This document shows positions 7,771 through 14,775 of a stretch of DNA of 50,646 nt, piece after piece; within the stretch, counting starts at the first letter, position 1, and each line of letters opens with the position of its first letter. The notes beneath the pieces were generated by a model that saw nothing but the letters and a program-made list of their open reading frames with translations, did not search any database and was not told where the DNA came from. Both the position numbers and the translations under genes were made by a program. The stretch is from an uncultured Eubacterium sp. (GTDB taxonomy: Bacteria; Bacillota; Clostridia; Lachnospirales; Lachnospiraceae): the NCBI GenBank assembly GCA_948579355.1, contig CAPAOV010000016.1, positions 13,466 to 64,111 of the forward strand. The letters are read 5' to 3'.

Positions 7771-9033
7771 TTATTGCTCATGGCTTTCCTGAGCAGTTCC
7801 CTCCGGCGCCAATATGCCGCGCCGGATTTTATTTTGTAAAATACGGTAGACGGAAGTGTCAATGACCCTTTCATCTATCTTTCCCTCTTTTACCGCGGAG
7901 ACGAGGGCATGGTAGCACTCTTGAAATTTCTCCGGCAAAACAATCATATCGCACCCTGCCTTTACTGCCTCCAATGTAGCAAATTCATAGGTGTAATTAT
8001 TTCGTATTACATTATCATCAAAAGGCGACGTCATAATAATGCCGTCAAATTTCAACTCTTTTCGCAGTAGTTTAGTCACAATATCCTGCGACATAAAAGC
8101 GGGTATCTTCTTCACCGTAACTTCGCTGAATGAAACATTTCCGACCATAACGCAGTCAGCTCCCGCCTGAATTCCGCTCTGATATCCTTTAAAATTATTA
8201 TTGCGTAAGGACATTAAACTATCATTTTGCTCCAATATCGTCTCGGTATAATCGCCCGCCACTTTCCCGATTCCCGGAAAATGTTTGAGCGTTACTGCCA
8301 GTCCTCCCTCGCGCATGCCCCGCACATATCCGTCGATTATTTGCGATACCTGCTCCGCGTCCTGTCCGAGACATCTCTTGGCATAGTCGGGATTATTCTC
8401 ACTGCCTATGTCCGCCACCGGCGCTAAATTCAGATTAATCCCAATATCAGTCAGTTCACTGCCTATCTTTTTTCCCGCTTCATACACTTGCTGTTCGGTC
8501 ATATTATGCGCCATCTCAGCCGGCGCAATATAGCCGGTATCATTGAGTCCGGCTACTTTGGCAGAAATGGAATTGCTTCCCCCGCCGTCTTCCTCTACTG
8601 CGATGTAAAGAGAACCTCCGGTCACTGCCTCCGCCTGCAAGTCGTCAACCAACTGCCTGCACTGGTTCTTATCAGTAATATTTAATTCCGTTAAATATAC
8701 GCCGCCCACATTATACTGCCGAAGCGCCTTCCCCATATCGGCCGTTATCTTACGGGCAGCTCCATCCAGCGTACGTTTCTGGTCAAGCTGATATAAGTCC
8801 ACCAGAAACATCTGACCGACTTTTTGTTCTAACGTCATCCCCGCCAACATTTTCTCGGCCTGCAGATACGCTTCATCGGAAGAAATCGGCGTCGGACTGG
8901 AAGTCTCCGACACATCGGAAACGGTTGCCGTCGGCTTCGCCGTCTCCTTATTTTCCTCTTTCTGTGTATTGCCACAGGCACACACACCAAATGCAAAAAG
9001 CACCATGAACCCCATCCATAGTAACTGTTTCAT
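7771..9033 (-). CDS. GH3 (NagZ-like) lipoprotein, catalytic residues missing
   Basis: 420-aa lipoprotein: a hydrophobic signal ends at the lipobox VCA-C20, and a T/S/K-rich linker leads to a glycoside hydrolase family 3 N-terminal barrel from about residue 55. The family scaffold is clear (MTLEQKVGQMFLVD, GINLNLAPVADI, LKHFPGIG, FDGIIMTS). In active NagZ enzymes the sequence KHFPGHG-x4-DSH provides the acid/base His and a T/S-D-A motif gives the nucleophile. Here these read KHFPGIGKVAGDYT and MTSPFDD, so the first His is Ile255, the catalytic His is Thr263 and the nucleophile Asp is Ser336. It probably binds rather than cuts a wall sugar; that role is inference. It has its own promoter and leads into purB. 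Confidence 0.85.
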   Translation of the reverse strand: MKQLLWMGFMVLFAFGVCACGNTQKEENKETAKPTATVSDVSETSSPTPISSDEAYLQAEKMLAGMTLEQKVGQMFLVDLYQLDQKRTLDGAARKITADMGKALRQYNVGGVYLTELNITDKNQCRQLVDDLQAEAVTGGSLYIAVEEDGGGSNSISAKVAGLNDTGYIAPAEMAHNMTEQQVYEAGKKIGSELTDIGINLNLAPVADIGSENNPDYAKRCLGQDAEQVSQIIDGYVRGMREGGLAVTLKHFPGIGKVAGDYTETILEQNDSLMSLRNNNFKGYQSGIQAGADCVMVGNVSFSEVTVKKIPAFMSQDIVTKLLRKELKFDGIIMTSPFDDNVIRNNYTYEFATLEAVKAGCDMIVLPEKFQECYHALVSAVKEGKIDERVIDTSVYRILQNKIRRGILAPEGTAQESHEQ

Positions 9034-9095
9034 CCTTGTATATACCTCATTAACTGTTTTTCCCTATTTTACATATTTTGCTCAAAATCATTCTA

Positions 9096-9124
9096 ATTAT
9101 AGTATATTCTTCTTCCATATGCAA
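9096..9124 (-). promoter_or_regulatory. Promoter of the GH3-like lipoprotein / purB operon
   Basis: TTGCAT, 17 bases, TATAAT on the minus strand, about 63 bases before the start codon. Confidence 0.6.
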
Positions 9125-9161
9125 ATAAAATATTTCTTTTGAAAGTTATTCTTTTTTGTAA

Positions 9162-9188
9162 ACTGCCCAAGCTGCCCCGCATAGGATA
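9162..9188 (+). promoter_or_regulatory. Possible mother-cell (SigK/SigE-like) promoter
   Basis: CATAGGATA at 9180-9188 fits the CATANNNTA -10 pattern of SigK-type promoters, with AC 16 bases before it at 9162-9163. No good sigma-A promoter was seen ahead of the high-cysteine gene. The match is short, so this is suggestive only. Confidence 0.3.
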
Positions 9189-9219
9189 ACAGTGTAAATG
9201 ATATTTAGGAGGCAAACCT

Positions 9220-9450
9220 ATGAGTGATTTGTCAGCAACAAACTGTAATGGAGGATGCTCCTGCAACGAAGGCGGTTCTTCCTGCTGCTGGATTATAATT
9301 CTTCTTTTGCTCTGCGGCGGATGCGGCGGCAATGGGTTCGGCGGCGGTATGGGCGGCGATTGCAGTTGTATCATCTGGATACTGTTGCTCCTTTGCTGCT
9401 GTGGCGGCAACGGGTTCAGCGGCGGATTCGGATGTGGCTGTGGCTGCTAA
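9220..9450 (+). CDS. High-cysteine, glycine-rich 'chorion-like' small protein
   Basis: 76-aa protein made largely of Cys and Gly, with two near-identical halves: a hydrophobic core (WIIILLLL and IIWILLLL), each followed by clustered Cys and GGNGF(G/S)GG. About 17 cysteines are present, and the end reads GCGCGC. A good AGGAGG site lies ahead of ATG 9220 and an intrinsic terminator follows, so the gene is real and transcribed alone. It resembles the clostridial proteins annotated as chorion class high-cysteine proteins. Their function is unknown; a cross-linked surface or spore-coat component is a reasonable inference from composition and the sporulation-like -10 element upstream. Confidence 0.75.
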   Translation: MSDLSATNCNGGCSCNEGGSSCCWIIILLLLCGGCGGNGFGGGMGGDCSCIIWILLLLCCCGGNGFSGGFGCGCGC

Positions 9451-9472
9451 GATAGCAACTTCATACGAGTCG

Positions 9473-9505
9473 AAAGGGAGCTGTCAGCAGGCAGCTCCCT
9501 TTTTC
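9473..9505 (+). terminator. Intrinsic terminator of the high-cysteine gene
   Basis: AAAGGGAGCTG (9473-9483) pairs perfectly with 9492-9502 around an 8-base loop, and the pairing runs into a TTTTT tract at 9500-9504. Confidence 0.85.
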
Positions 9506-9525
9506 TGTGCAGCAAAACAATTTAA

Positions 9526-9551
9526 AAGGGCTGCCATTCAGTCAGCCCTTT
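9526..9551 (-). terminator. Terminator of the aroC / 51-aa gene unit
   Basis: AAGGGCTG pairs with CAGCCCTT (9526-9533 with 9543-9550) on the minus strand, followed by a T-rich but interrupted tail. It overlaps the stop codon of the 51-aa gene. Confidence 0.6.
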
Positions 9552-9693
9552 CAAAATCCTGTTCTTCCAGTTCTCTCTGTAATGCTTCACCATAATACCG
9601 CCATCTTTCCTCCTCCGGCAGACAGTGAAAGCAGTCCAAATCGACTTCATAGATGGTGGTATCATCCACAATTAATTTGCTTTTACTCCCCAT
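9538..9693 (-). CDS. Small acidic protein, 51 aa, unknown
   Basis: Short open frame starting MGSKSKLIVDDTTIYEVDLD, followed by CFHC, a PEEERWRYYGEAL stretch and an acidic helix (QRELEEQDFERAD). ATG 9693 has AGGTGG four bases upstream, and it follows aroC by 47 bases on the same strand before a terminator, so it is likely the last gene of that unit. A Cys-x-x-Cys pair (residues 21 and 24) could bind metal. No family is recognised. Confidence 0.6.
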   Translation of the reverse strand: MGSKSKLIVDDTTIYEVDLDCFHCLPEEERWRYYGEALQRELEEQDFERAD

Positions 9694-9740
9694 GTAACCA
9701 CCTAAAACTATTTTCCCTTTTAATATATGTGCAAAAGAGG

Positions 9741-10856
9741 TCAGTGATTATAAAAATCCCGAATTTTGTCGATACGTGACGACATTCCCACAAACAAGCT
9801 GTCCACAACAGTCAACGCCGCCATCGCCTCTACTACAACAACCGCACGTGGCACAATAATTGGGTCATGTCTTCCCTTTATCGCTATCTCAACTTCTTCC
9901 CCGTCTTTATTTACCGTCTTCTGCTTTTGAAAAATAGACGGCGTTGGCTTACATGCCGCCCGAATCACGATATCGTCGCCATCGCTGATACCGCCCAGTA
10001 TACCGCCGGCAAAATTTGTCGCTTTCCTCACTCTCCCGTCGGGGGACATGTAAAATGCATCGTTATTTTCTGAACCGCATTTCTCCGCCACGGCAAATCC
10101 GGCGCCTATCTCCACGCCCTTGACGGAGCCAATCGAAAATATATTACCGGCCAGCGCAGCGTCAAGCTTGCCAAAAACCGGCTCCCCAACGCCGGCAGGC
10201 ACTCCCTGAATCACACATTCAATTATGCCCCCCGTTGAATCATGCTCCCTCATTTTCTGCTCCAGAAAGCTTTCCGCCTCCGCCGAAGCTTCCAAATCCG
10301 GCATGCGCAGCGGACTCTTTTCTATGTTTTCCCATGACATACGGGCGCTGTCACAAACAATCGGGCCGATTTGTTTCGTATAGGCCAAAACCGATATTCC
10401 CAGTTCATTCAGCACCTTGGCCGCCACAGCTCCGGCCGCCACCCGTCCAATCGTTTCACGTCCAGAAGAACGCCCGCCGCCGCGATAGTCACGAAAACCA
10501 TATTTGGCGTCAAAAGTGTAATCTGCGTGTCCCGGACGGTACACGTTAGCGATATCCGAATAATCTTTCGATTTCTGCGATTTGTTGAGCACCATCATGG
10601 CAATGGGGGTTCCCGTCGTCTTCCCCTCGAACACCCCCGACATAATAACTACTTCATCTCCCTCTTTACGGGGCGTCGCATATTTCGTTTCCCCCGGTTT
10701 CCGGCGGTTTAAGTACATCTGTATATCCTGCTCGCTCAATGAAATGCCGGCCGGACAGCCATCTACCACAACACCGAGTCCTTTGCCGTGCGACTCTCCC
10801 CATGTAGATATGCGAAACACCTCTCCCGTTATCGAACCCGCCATTTTCTTACACAT
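9741..10856 (-). CDS. aroC: Chorismate synthase
   Basis: 371-aa chorismate synthase (EC 4.2.3.5), the last step of the shikimate pathway, turning EPSP into chorismate with reduced FMN as cofactor. Family signatures are the GESHGKGLGVVVDGCPAG start, GRSSGRETIGRVAAGAVA, and GRHDPIIVPRAVVVVEAMAA near the end. Length is normal. Either ATG 10856 or the one four codons later may be used. No other shikimate genes lie nearby. Its upstream region overlaps the promoter of the divergent CheX-like gene. Confidence 0.95.
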   Translation of the reverse strand: MCKKMAGSITGEVFRISTWGESHGKGLGVVVDGCPAGISLSEQDIQMYLNRRKPGETKYATPRKEGDEVVIMSGVFEGKTTGTPIAMMVLNKSQKSKDYSDIANVYRPGHADYTFDAKYGFRDYRGGGRSSGRETIGRVAAGAVAAKVLNELGISVLAYTKQIGPIVCDSARMSWENIEKSPLRMPDLEASAEAESFLEQKMREHDSTGGIIECVIQGVPAGVGEPVFGKLDAALAGNIFSIGSVKGVEIGAGFAVAEKCGSENNDAFYMSPDGRVRKATNFAGGILGGISDGDDIVIRAACKPTPSIFQKQKTVNKDGEEVEIAIKGRHDPIIVPRAVVVVEAMAALTVVDSLFVGMSSRIDKIRDFYNH

Positions 10857-10873
10857 CCTTTCACGTTAGCATC

Positions 10874-10902
10874 TTGAACTTTTCTGCAATCTATTGTATA
10901 AT
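10874..10902 (+). promoter_or_regulatory. Promoter of the CheX-like/CheY pair
   Basis: TTGAAC, 17 bases, TATAAT. Just after it, a perfect inverted repeat TTTCAA-tataa-TTGAAA (10905-10921) reaches the Shine-Dalgarno and could be an operator or an mRNA hairpin. Confidence 0.65.
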
Positions 10903-10931
10903 AATTTCAATATAATTGAAAGGAGATTTTT

Positions 10932-11801
10932 ATGTTTAGTCAATTTTTGGGGCATTATCTGGTACAAAATGATTTAATTACCGCTGAGCAATTTTCTTCC
11001 TGCATGGATTACATAAGACAAAACCGTGTAAAGTTGGGGTTAATCGCAGAGACGGAAGGACTATTGACTCGCGCGCAGGCGAATGAACTTAACCAGTTGC
11101 AGATGCAGACAGACAAACGTTTTGGTGACTTGGCAGTGGAGAAGGGCTATTTAACCGAGACGGATGTTAAATATCTTTTAGGGCGTCAGGGTAATCCTTA
11201 TCTAATTTTCGTACAAGCTTTGGAAGAGAATAATTTCCTTACCCGAGATGAAATCAACGATGCCATTCAGAATTTCAAAACCGCAAACGGATTGGCCGAC
11301 GAAACCGTACAGGCGATTCAAAACGGTGATATCGAAAAAATGCTGCCGGCATTCGTTGACGTCGACAATGATAAATACATTGCGCTTATCGGATTGACCT
11401 TGCGCAACATTGTTCGTTTTGTCAGTTCTTATATCCGCGTTGAAAAAGGAAGCTTTACTTCTTCCTTATCCGCACGTTATATCGTCTATCAGCATACAAC
11501 GGGAGATTTTGACGGATTTCTTGGCTTTACCTGCGATGATGACAGCATCTTAACGATAGCGGAGAATTTTGGCAAAGAAAAATTTGCAAAGGTAGATGAG
11601 GATGCATTGGATTCTGTATGTGAATTTACCAATTGCGTCAATGGACTTTATGCAACGGAGTTAAGCTATCAGGATATTACGATTGATATGCTTCCTCCGG
11701 AATTTTATTTTGACGGCACCGTTAAAGATAAAGGTGACTTTTTTGTCCTGCCTCTCTATATAAACGGCAGTAAGACTAACCTAATCGTAAAATTAACCTA
11801 A
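10932..11801 (+). CDS. CheX/CheC-like chemotaxis phosphatase with N-terminal extension
   Basis: 289-aa protein. The C-terminal half (from about residue 150) resembles CheX/CheC: DSVCEFTNCVNGLYA fits the phosphatase motif in which a Glu and an Asn three residues later reach into the CheY active site, and a Pro pair follows about 21 residues on (MLPPEF). The N-terminal half has two units like the GspE/MshEN N-terminal fold (FLGHYLVQNDLITAEQF and FGDLAVEKGYLTETDVKYL), often a ligand or c-di-GMP binding unit in other proteins. It is followed 31 bases later by a CheY-type regulator, its likely substrate. The role is inferred. Confidence 0.7.
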   Translation: MFSQFLGHYLVQNDLITAEQFSSCMDYIRQNRVKLGLIAETEGLLTRAQANELNQLQMQTDKRFGDLAVEKGYLTETDVKYLLGRQGNPYLIFVQALEENNFLTRDEINDAIQNFKTANGLADETVQAIQNGDIEKMLPAFVDVDNDKYIALIGLTLRNIVRFVSSYIRVEKGSFTSSLSARYIVYQHTTGDFDGFLGFTCDDDSILTIAENFGKEKFAKVDEDALDSVCEFTNCVNGLYATELSYQDITIDMLPPEFYFDGTVKDKGDFFVLPLYINGSKTNLIVKLT

Positions 11802-11832
11802 TATAATGTGTATTTAAAGGAGAATGACTACT

Positions 11833-12192
11833 ATGGCAAAAGTATTAATTGTTGATGATTCCCGTACTTCACGGCGCATACTTCGCAATATTCTGACAGA
11901 AAACGGTCACGAAGTAGTTGGCGAAGCAGAAAACGGCCAAATCGGCTACGAAAAGTATATCGAATTATCCCCTGACATTATCACTTTGGATATTACCATG
12001 CCTGTTTTGGACGGGCTCGGCTCCCTGAAAAAAATTATGGCATATGATGAAAAGGCTCATGTCATTATGATTACAGCGGCCGGACAGAAAAACAAAATGG
12101 TTGACGCCATTAAACTGGGCGCCAACGAATTTATTCAAAAACCATTTGAACCGGAACAGATTTTAAGTGTTATACAAAACCTGTCCAAATAA
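11833..12192 (+). CDS. CheY-type single-domain response regulator
   Basis: 119-aa receiver domain with all key residues: acidic pair D8/D9, phosphate acceptor D53 in TLDITMP, T81 in MITAAG and K103 in IQKPF. There is no output domain, so it acts by protein contact, as CheY does at the flagellar switch. The start is ATG 11833, ten bases after AAGGAG; the ATG at 11824 is too close to that site. It pairs with the CheX-like phosphatase just upstream. Flagellar and CheW genes lie elsewhere in the window, which fits a motility role. Confidence 0.9.
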   Translation: MAKVLIVDDSRTSRRILRNILTENGHEVVGEAENGQIGYEKYIELSPDIITLDITMPVLDGLGSLKKIMAYDEKAHVIMITAAGQKNKMVDAIKLGANEFIQKPFEPEQILSVIQNLSK

Positions 12193-12221
12193 AATATGTT
12201 CCCTTATGCGGAGACATCGAA

Positions 12222-12303
12222 AAAAGGTAAGAGAAATCAGCAAAAACCTTTTCACAAGCTGTATATGCCTGTGTCTACTTTATGTTGATTTCTCTTACCT
12301 TTT
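12222..12303. terminator. Bidirectional terminator with perfect 18-bp stem
   Basis: Bases 12222-12239 are exactly complementary to 12286-12303, with a 46-base loop. It separates the convergent CheY and membrane-protein genes. The arms begin and end in A and T runs, so either strand can end in U residues. The long loop is unusual for a terminator. Confidence 0.65.
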
Positions 12304-12307
12304 CTTA

Positions 12308-13051
12308 TTATTTCCAACGGCGGCAGAGCCATACAACGCCAACAGACATAAGCGTTAATATAACGCATATGACCGTTCTTGCCACCGCCATCGGGCAATA
12401 TGTGTTCAATATCACATCCGTAAAGCGCATAAATACATAAACAACAACCGGCACGGCACAAGCCAGAAGACGATTCTTTTCTAAATAATACTTTCCCATC
12501 GCAAAAGCAATACCCATGAAAATAATTACCATGAGAATGTTCCGATATGAAGATACATAGAGCATCCCCGGCGACGTTGCGAGAAGTTTCGCTTTTACCG
12601 CCTCTGTTCCCGAATAAGTACCGCTGTTGATTTGAATCGCATAATACAAATCAAAACCATAACTGAGAATCGAATAACCAATACCAAAACCGATTCCTAC
12701 AGTTGCAGAACGATATAGGGATTGCTGTTTTGTATTCGTCAAATAGACGCCCCAATATAGTCCCAAAGCAATAAAAACTGCGCTCATCAGCGCCTCTGCA
12801 GCCGCAAAAAGAAGAGCGGCCCCTCCGGTTATATTTCGCAGCCACGGCAAATTGGCAAAGAGAACCAATGCAAGGAAACTATAGATTACTTCCTGCCAAA
12901 TATATCCTAAAATACCATATCCGGCAGCGCCCATCATACCGGTTTCAATTTTGCTGGATTTCTTCCAAAAGAGATAGTACAGAACCGCTCCCGCAAGCAA
13001 CGGCAGGGCAATCGCCATAATAAGTCCTGTCATCTGTGCTGATGTAACCAT
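12308..13051 (-). CDS. Multi-pass membrane protein, YhfC-like fold
   Basis: 247-aa protein with about seven hydrophobic segments and no signal peptide. Layout and length resemble the YhfC/DUF2324 family, described as intramembrane proteases (segments near AAAEALMSAVFIALGLYWG and ATVGIGFGIGYSILSYG). The paired glutamates and histidine expected at the active site of that fold are not evident: the first region has one Glu and the second has GYS where GHG would be expected. It may be an inactive relative or another transporter-like protein. It follows hom by 33 bases and ends the secA-prfB-cheW-hom unit. Confidence 0.55.
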   Translation of the reverse strand: MVTSAQMTGLIMAIALPLLAGAVLYYLFWKKSSKIETGMMGAAGYGILGYIWQEVIYSFLALVLFANLPWLRNITGGAALLFAAAEALMSAVFIALGLYWGVYLTNTKQQSLYRSATVGIGFGIGYSILSYGFDLYYAIQINSGTYSGTEAVKAKLLATSPGMLYVSSYRNILMVIIFMGIAFAMGKYYLEKNRLLACAVPVVVYVFMRFTDVILNTYCPMAVARTVICVILTLMSVGVVWLCRRWK

Positions 13052-13084
13052 ACCTTATCTATTTCCTTTCCGGCATTATCAATA

Positions 13085-14290
13085 TTAAAAACCAACCCGT
13101 ATTCTTGTAATGAAAGTGTCAAAATCACCGATAATTTCATGGAACGCTTTCTCCGCCATCGGCTCCGTAATAAAACCACACTCACTGCCGATTCCCGCAT
13201 CTATTACCTCAATGTCGTCAAATGCCGACTCTGCCTTTCCCTTTTCTTCCGCACCAATGCGGACAAAAAAGCGGTTCGTCATCTCATCCATCGGCGCCAC
13301 TTCCTGTTTGGTATCTTCCCAAATTGTCATCACATTGGTATTCATATGTTTTACGGCATCTACCACATCCGATACTACCGCGCTCGCTGTTGCTTCTTTT
13401 CCCGCGCCTTTACCATAAAACATAACATCGCCAAGCATATTTCCGGTGATACAAATCGCATTAAATACATCATTTACCGCATAGAGAGGATTGTCACTCT
13501 GTATCATCTGCGGCGCTACCATTGCATACAGCTTACCGCCAATTTTCTTACTCGTACCGAAAATCTTAATGGCCGCCCCGATTGCTTTCGCGTATTTGAA
13601 ATCCTCAGCCGTGATTTTTGTGATTCCCTCTGTGTAGATATCCTCGTAATCGACCTGCTGCCCATATGCCAGAGAAGTCAGAATGGCAATCTTACGGCAG
13701 GCGTCATACCCCTCCACATCCGCTGTCGGGTCTTTCTCAGCATATCCTAATTCCTGCGCCTCTTTTAATACGTCAGCAAAATCCGAACCATCATTCGCCA
13801 TTTTCGTTAAAATATAATTGGTAGTACCGTTAAGGATACCGTTGATTTGCTCGATTTTATCTGCCGTCAGGCTCTGATTCAATGGACGGATAATTGGAAT
13901 CCCGCCGCCAACGCTGGCTTCGAAAAGGAAATTGACCGTTTTCGTCTTGGCAATATGTACCAATTCTGCACCATGCGCAGCAACCAGTTCCTTATTAGAT
14001 GTACAAACACTTTTGCCAGCCAAAAGTGATTTTTTCACAAACTCATAGGCCGGTTTCGTACCTCCCATCGTCTCCACCACAATAGACACTTCCGGGTCTT
14101 CCAAAATAATATTGAAATCATGAACAACCTTGCTCTGAATCGGGTCATCTGGAAAATCTCTCAAATCGAGAACATATTTCACTTCCACTTCCTGTCCGGC
14201 ACGTTTTGCTATTATTTTTGTATTGGTTTGAAGAACATGAACCACACCGGAGCCTACCGTTCCATATCCTAATACTGCTATCTTAATCAT
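13085..14290 (-). CDS. hom: Homoserine dehydrogenase
   Basis: 401-aa enzyme (EC 1.1.1.3), making homoserine from aspartate semialdehyde for Thr and Met synthesis. The N-terminal Rossmann motif is GYGTVGSGV, and the catalytic domain carries EQINGILNGTTNYILTKM and the Lys-containing GYAEKDPTADVEGYDA. The C-terminus (from about residue 340) is a short ACT-like segment (FFVRIGAEEKGKAES), shorter than in the usual 430-aa form, which may alter threonine feedback. It overlaps the end of the CheW gene by 8 bases, an odd but tight coupling. Confidence 0.95.
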   Translation of the reverse strand: MIKIAVLGYGTVGSGVVHVLQTNTKIIAKRAGQEVEVKYVLDLRDFPDDPIQSKVVHDFNIILEDPEVSIVVETMGGTKPAYEFVKKSLLAGKSVCTSNKELVAAHGAELVHIAKTKTVNFLFEASVGGGIPIIRPLNQSLTADKIEQINGILNGTTNYILTKMANDGSDFADVLKEAQELGYAEKDPTADVEGYDACRKIAILTSLAYGQQVDYEDIYTEGITKITAEDFKYAKAIGAAIKIFGTSKKIGGKLYAMVAPQMIQSDNPLYAVNDVFNAICITGNMLGDVMFYGKGAGKEATASAVVSDVVDAVKHMNTNVMTIWEDTKQEVAPMDEMTNRFFVRIGAEEKGKAESAFDDIEVIDAGIGSECGFITEPMAEKAFHEIIGDFDTFITRIRVGF

Positions 14291-14759
14291 TACTGCCTCC
14301 TGTTTCTAACTCTTTTAGCGCTTTTTGAATTTCTTTCCATTCCGCTTCTTCTAAAAACTTTTCGGGATTCATCGTTAAAATCAACGTGCCCCCGCTTTTG
14401 ATAATAAACTCCGCATAAGATGTGTCGTCTGTCCGAAGCAGCGCCGGAAAGTTTTGAACCTCATTTCCCTCTACCTTTACAATCTTCGATACGTCGTCGA
14501 CCACAATCGCCAACTTCCCCTGCCGTGTCCGGAGTACAAGATATTTCGTTTCCGGTGTAACATCTGCGGCCGGTAATGCCAGACACCTCTTAATATCAAA
14601 CACCGGAATCAACTCGTTGCGAATCGTTACCGCTCCCTGCATGCATTCCGGCAAGTCCGGCGCTTCCAGCATATCGGCATACTTCTCAATCCCATGAAGC
14701 CTGCTCACTTCCACACCATACTCTTTGCCACTTAGCGTAAATGTTACAATCTCTTTCAT
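14283..14759 (-). CDS. CheW-like chemotaxis coupling protein
   Basis: 158-aa single CheW domain. The fold is shown by IVTFTLSGKEYGVEVSRLHGI at the start, GAVTIRNELIPVFDIKRCL in the middle, and LAIVVDDVSKIVKVEGNEV. CheW links receptors to CheA kinase. It lies between prfB (17 bases upstream) and hom (8-base overlap), away from any cheA or receptor gene here. AGGAGG lies eleven bases before ATG 14759. It may serve the flagellar system whose genes are at 27-30 kb, or another receptor array. Confidence 0.85.
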   Translation of the reverse strand: MKEIVTFTLSGKEYGVEVSRLHGIEKYADMLEAPDLPECMQGAVTIRNELIPVFDIKRCLALPAADVTPETKYLVLRTRQGKLAIVVDDVSKIVKVEGNEVQNFPALLRTDDTSYAEFIIKSGGTLILTMNPEKFLEEAEWKEIQKALKELETGGSND

Positions 14760-14775
14760 CCTGCACTGTCTCCTC

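Noticed and set aside
9507..9779. 90-aa plus-strand open frame over the 51-aa gene and the aroC end
   Set aside because: Composition is random, and the minus strand has a better ORF with ribosome binding site and terminator.
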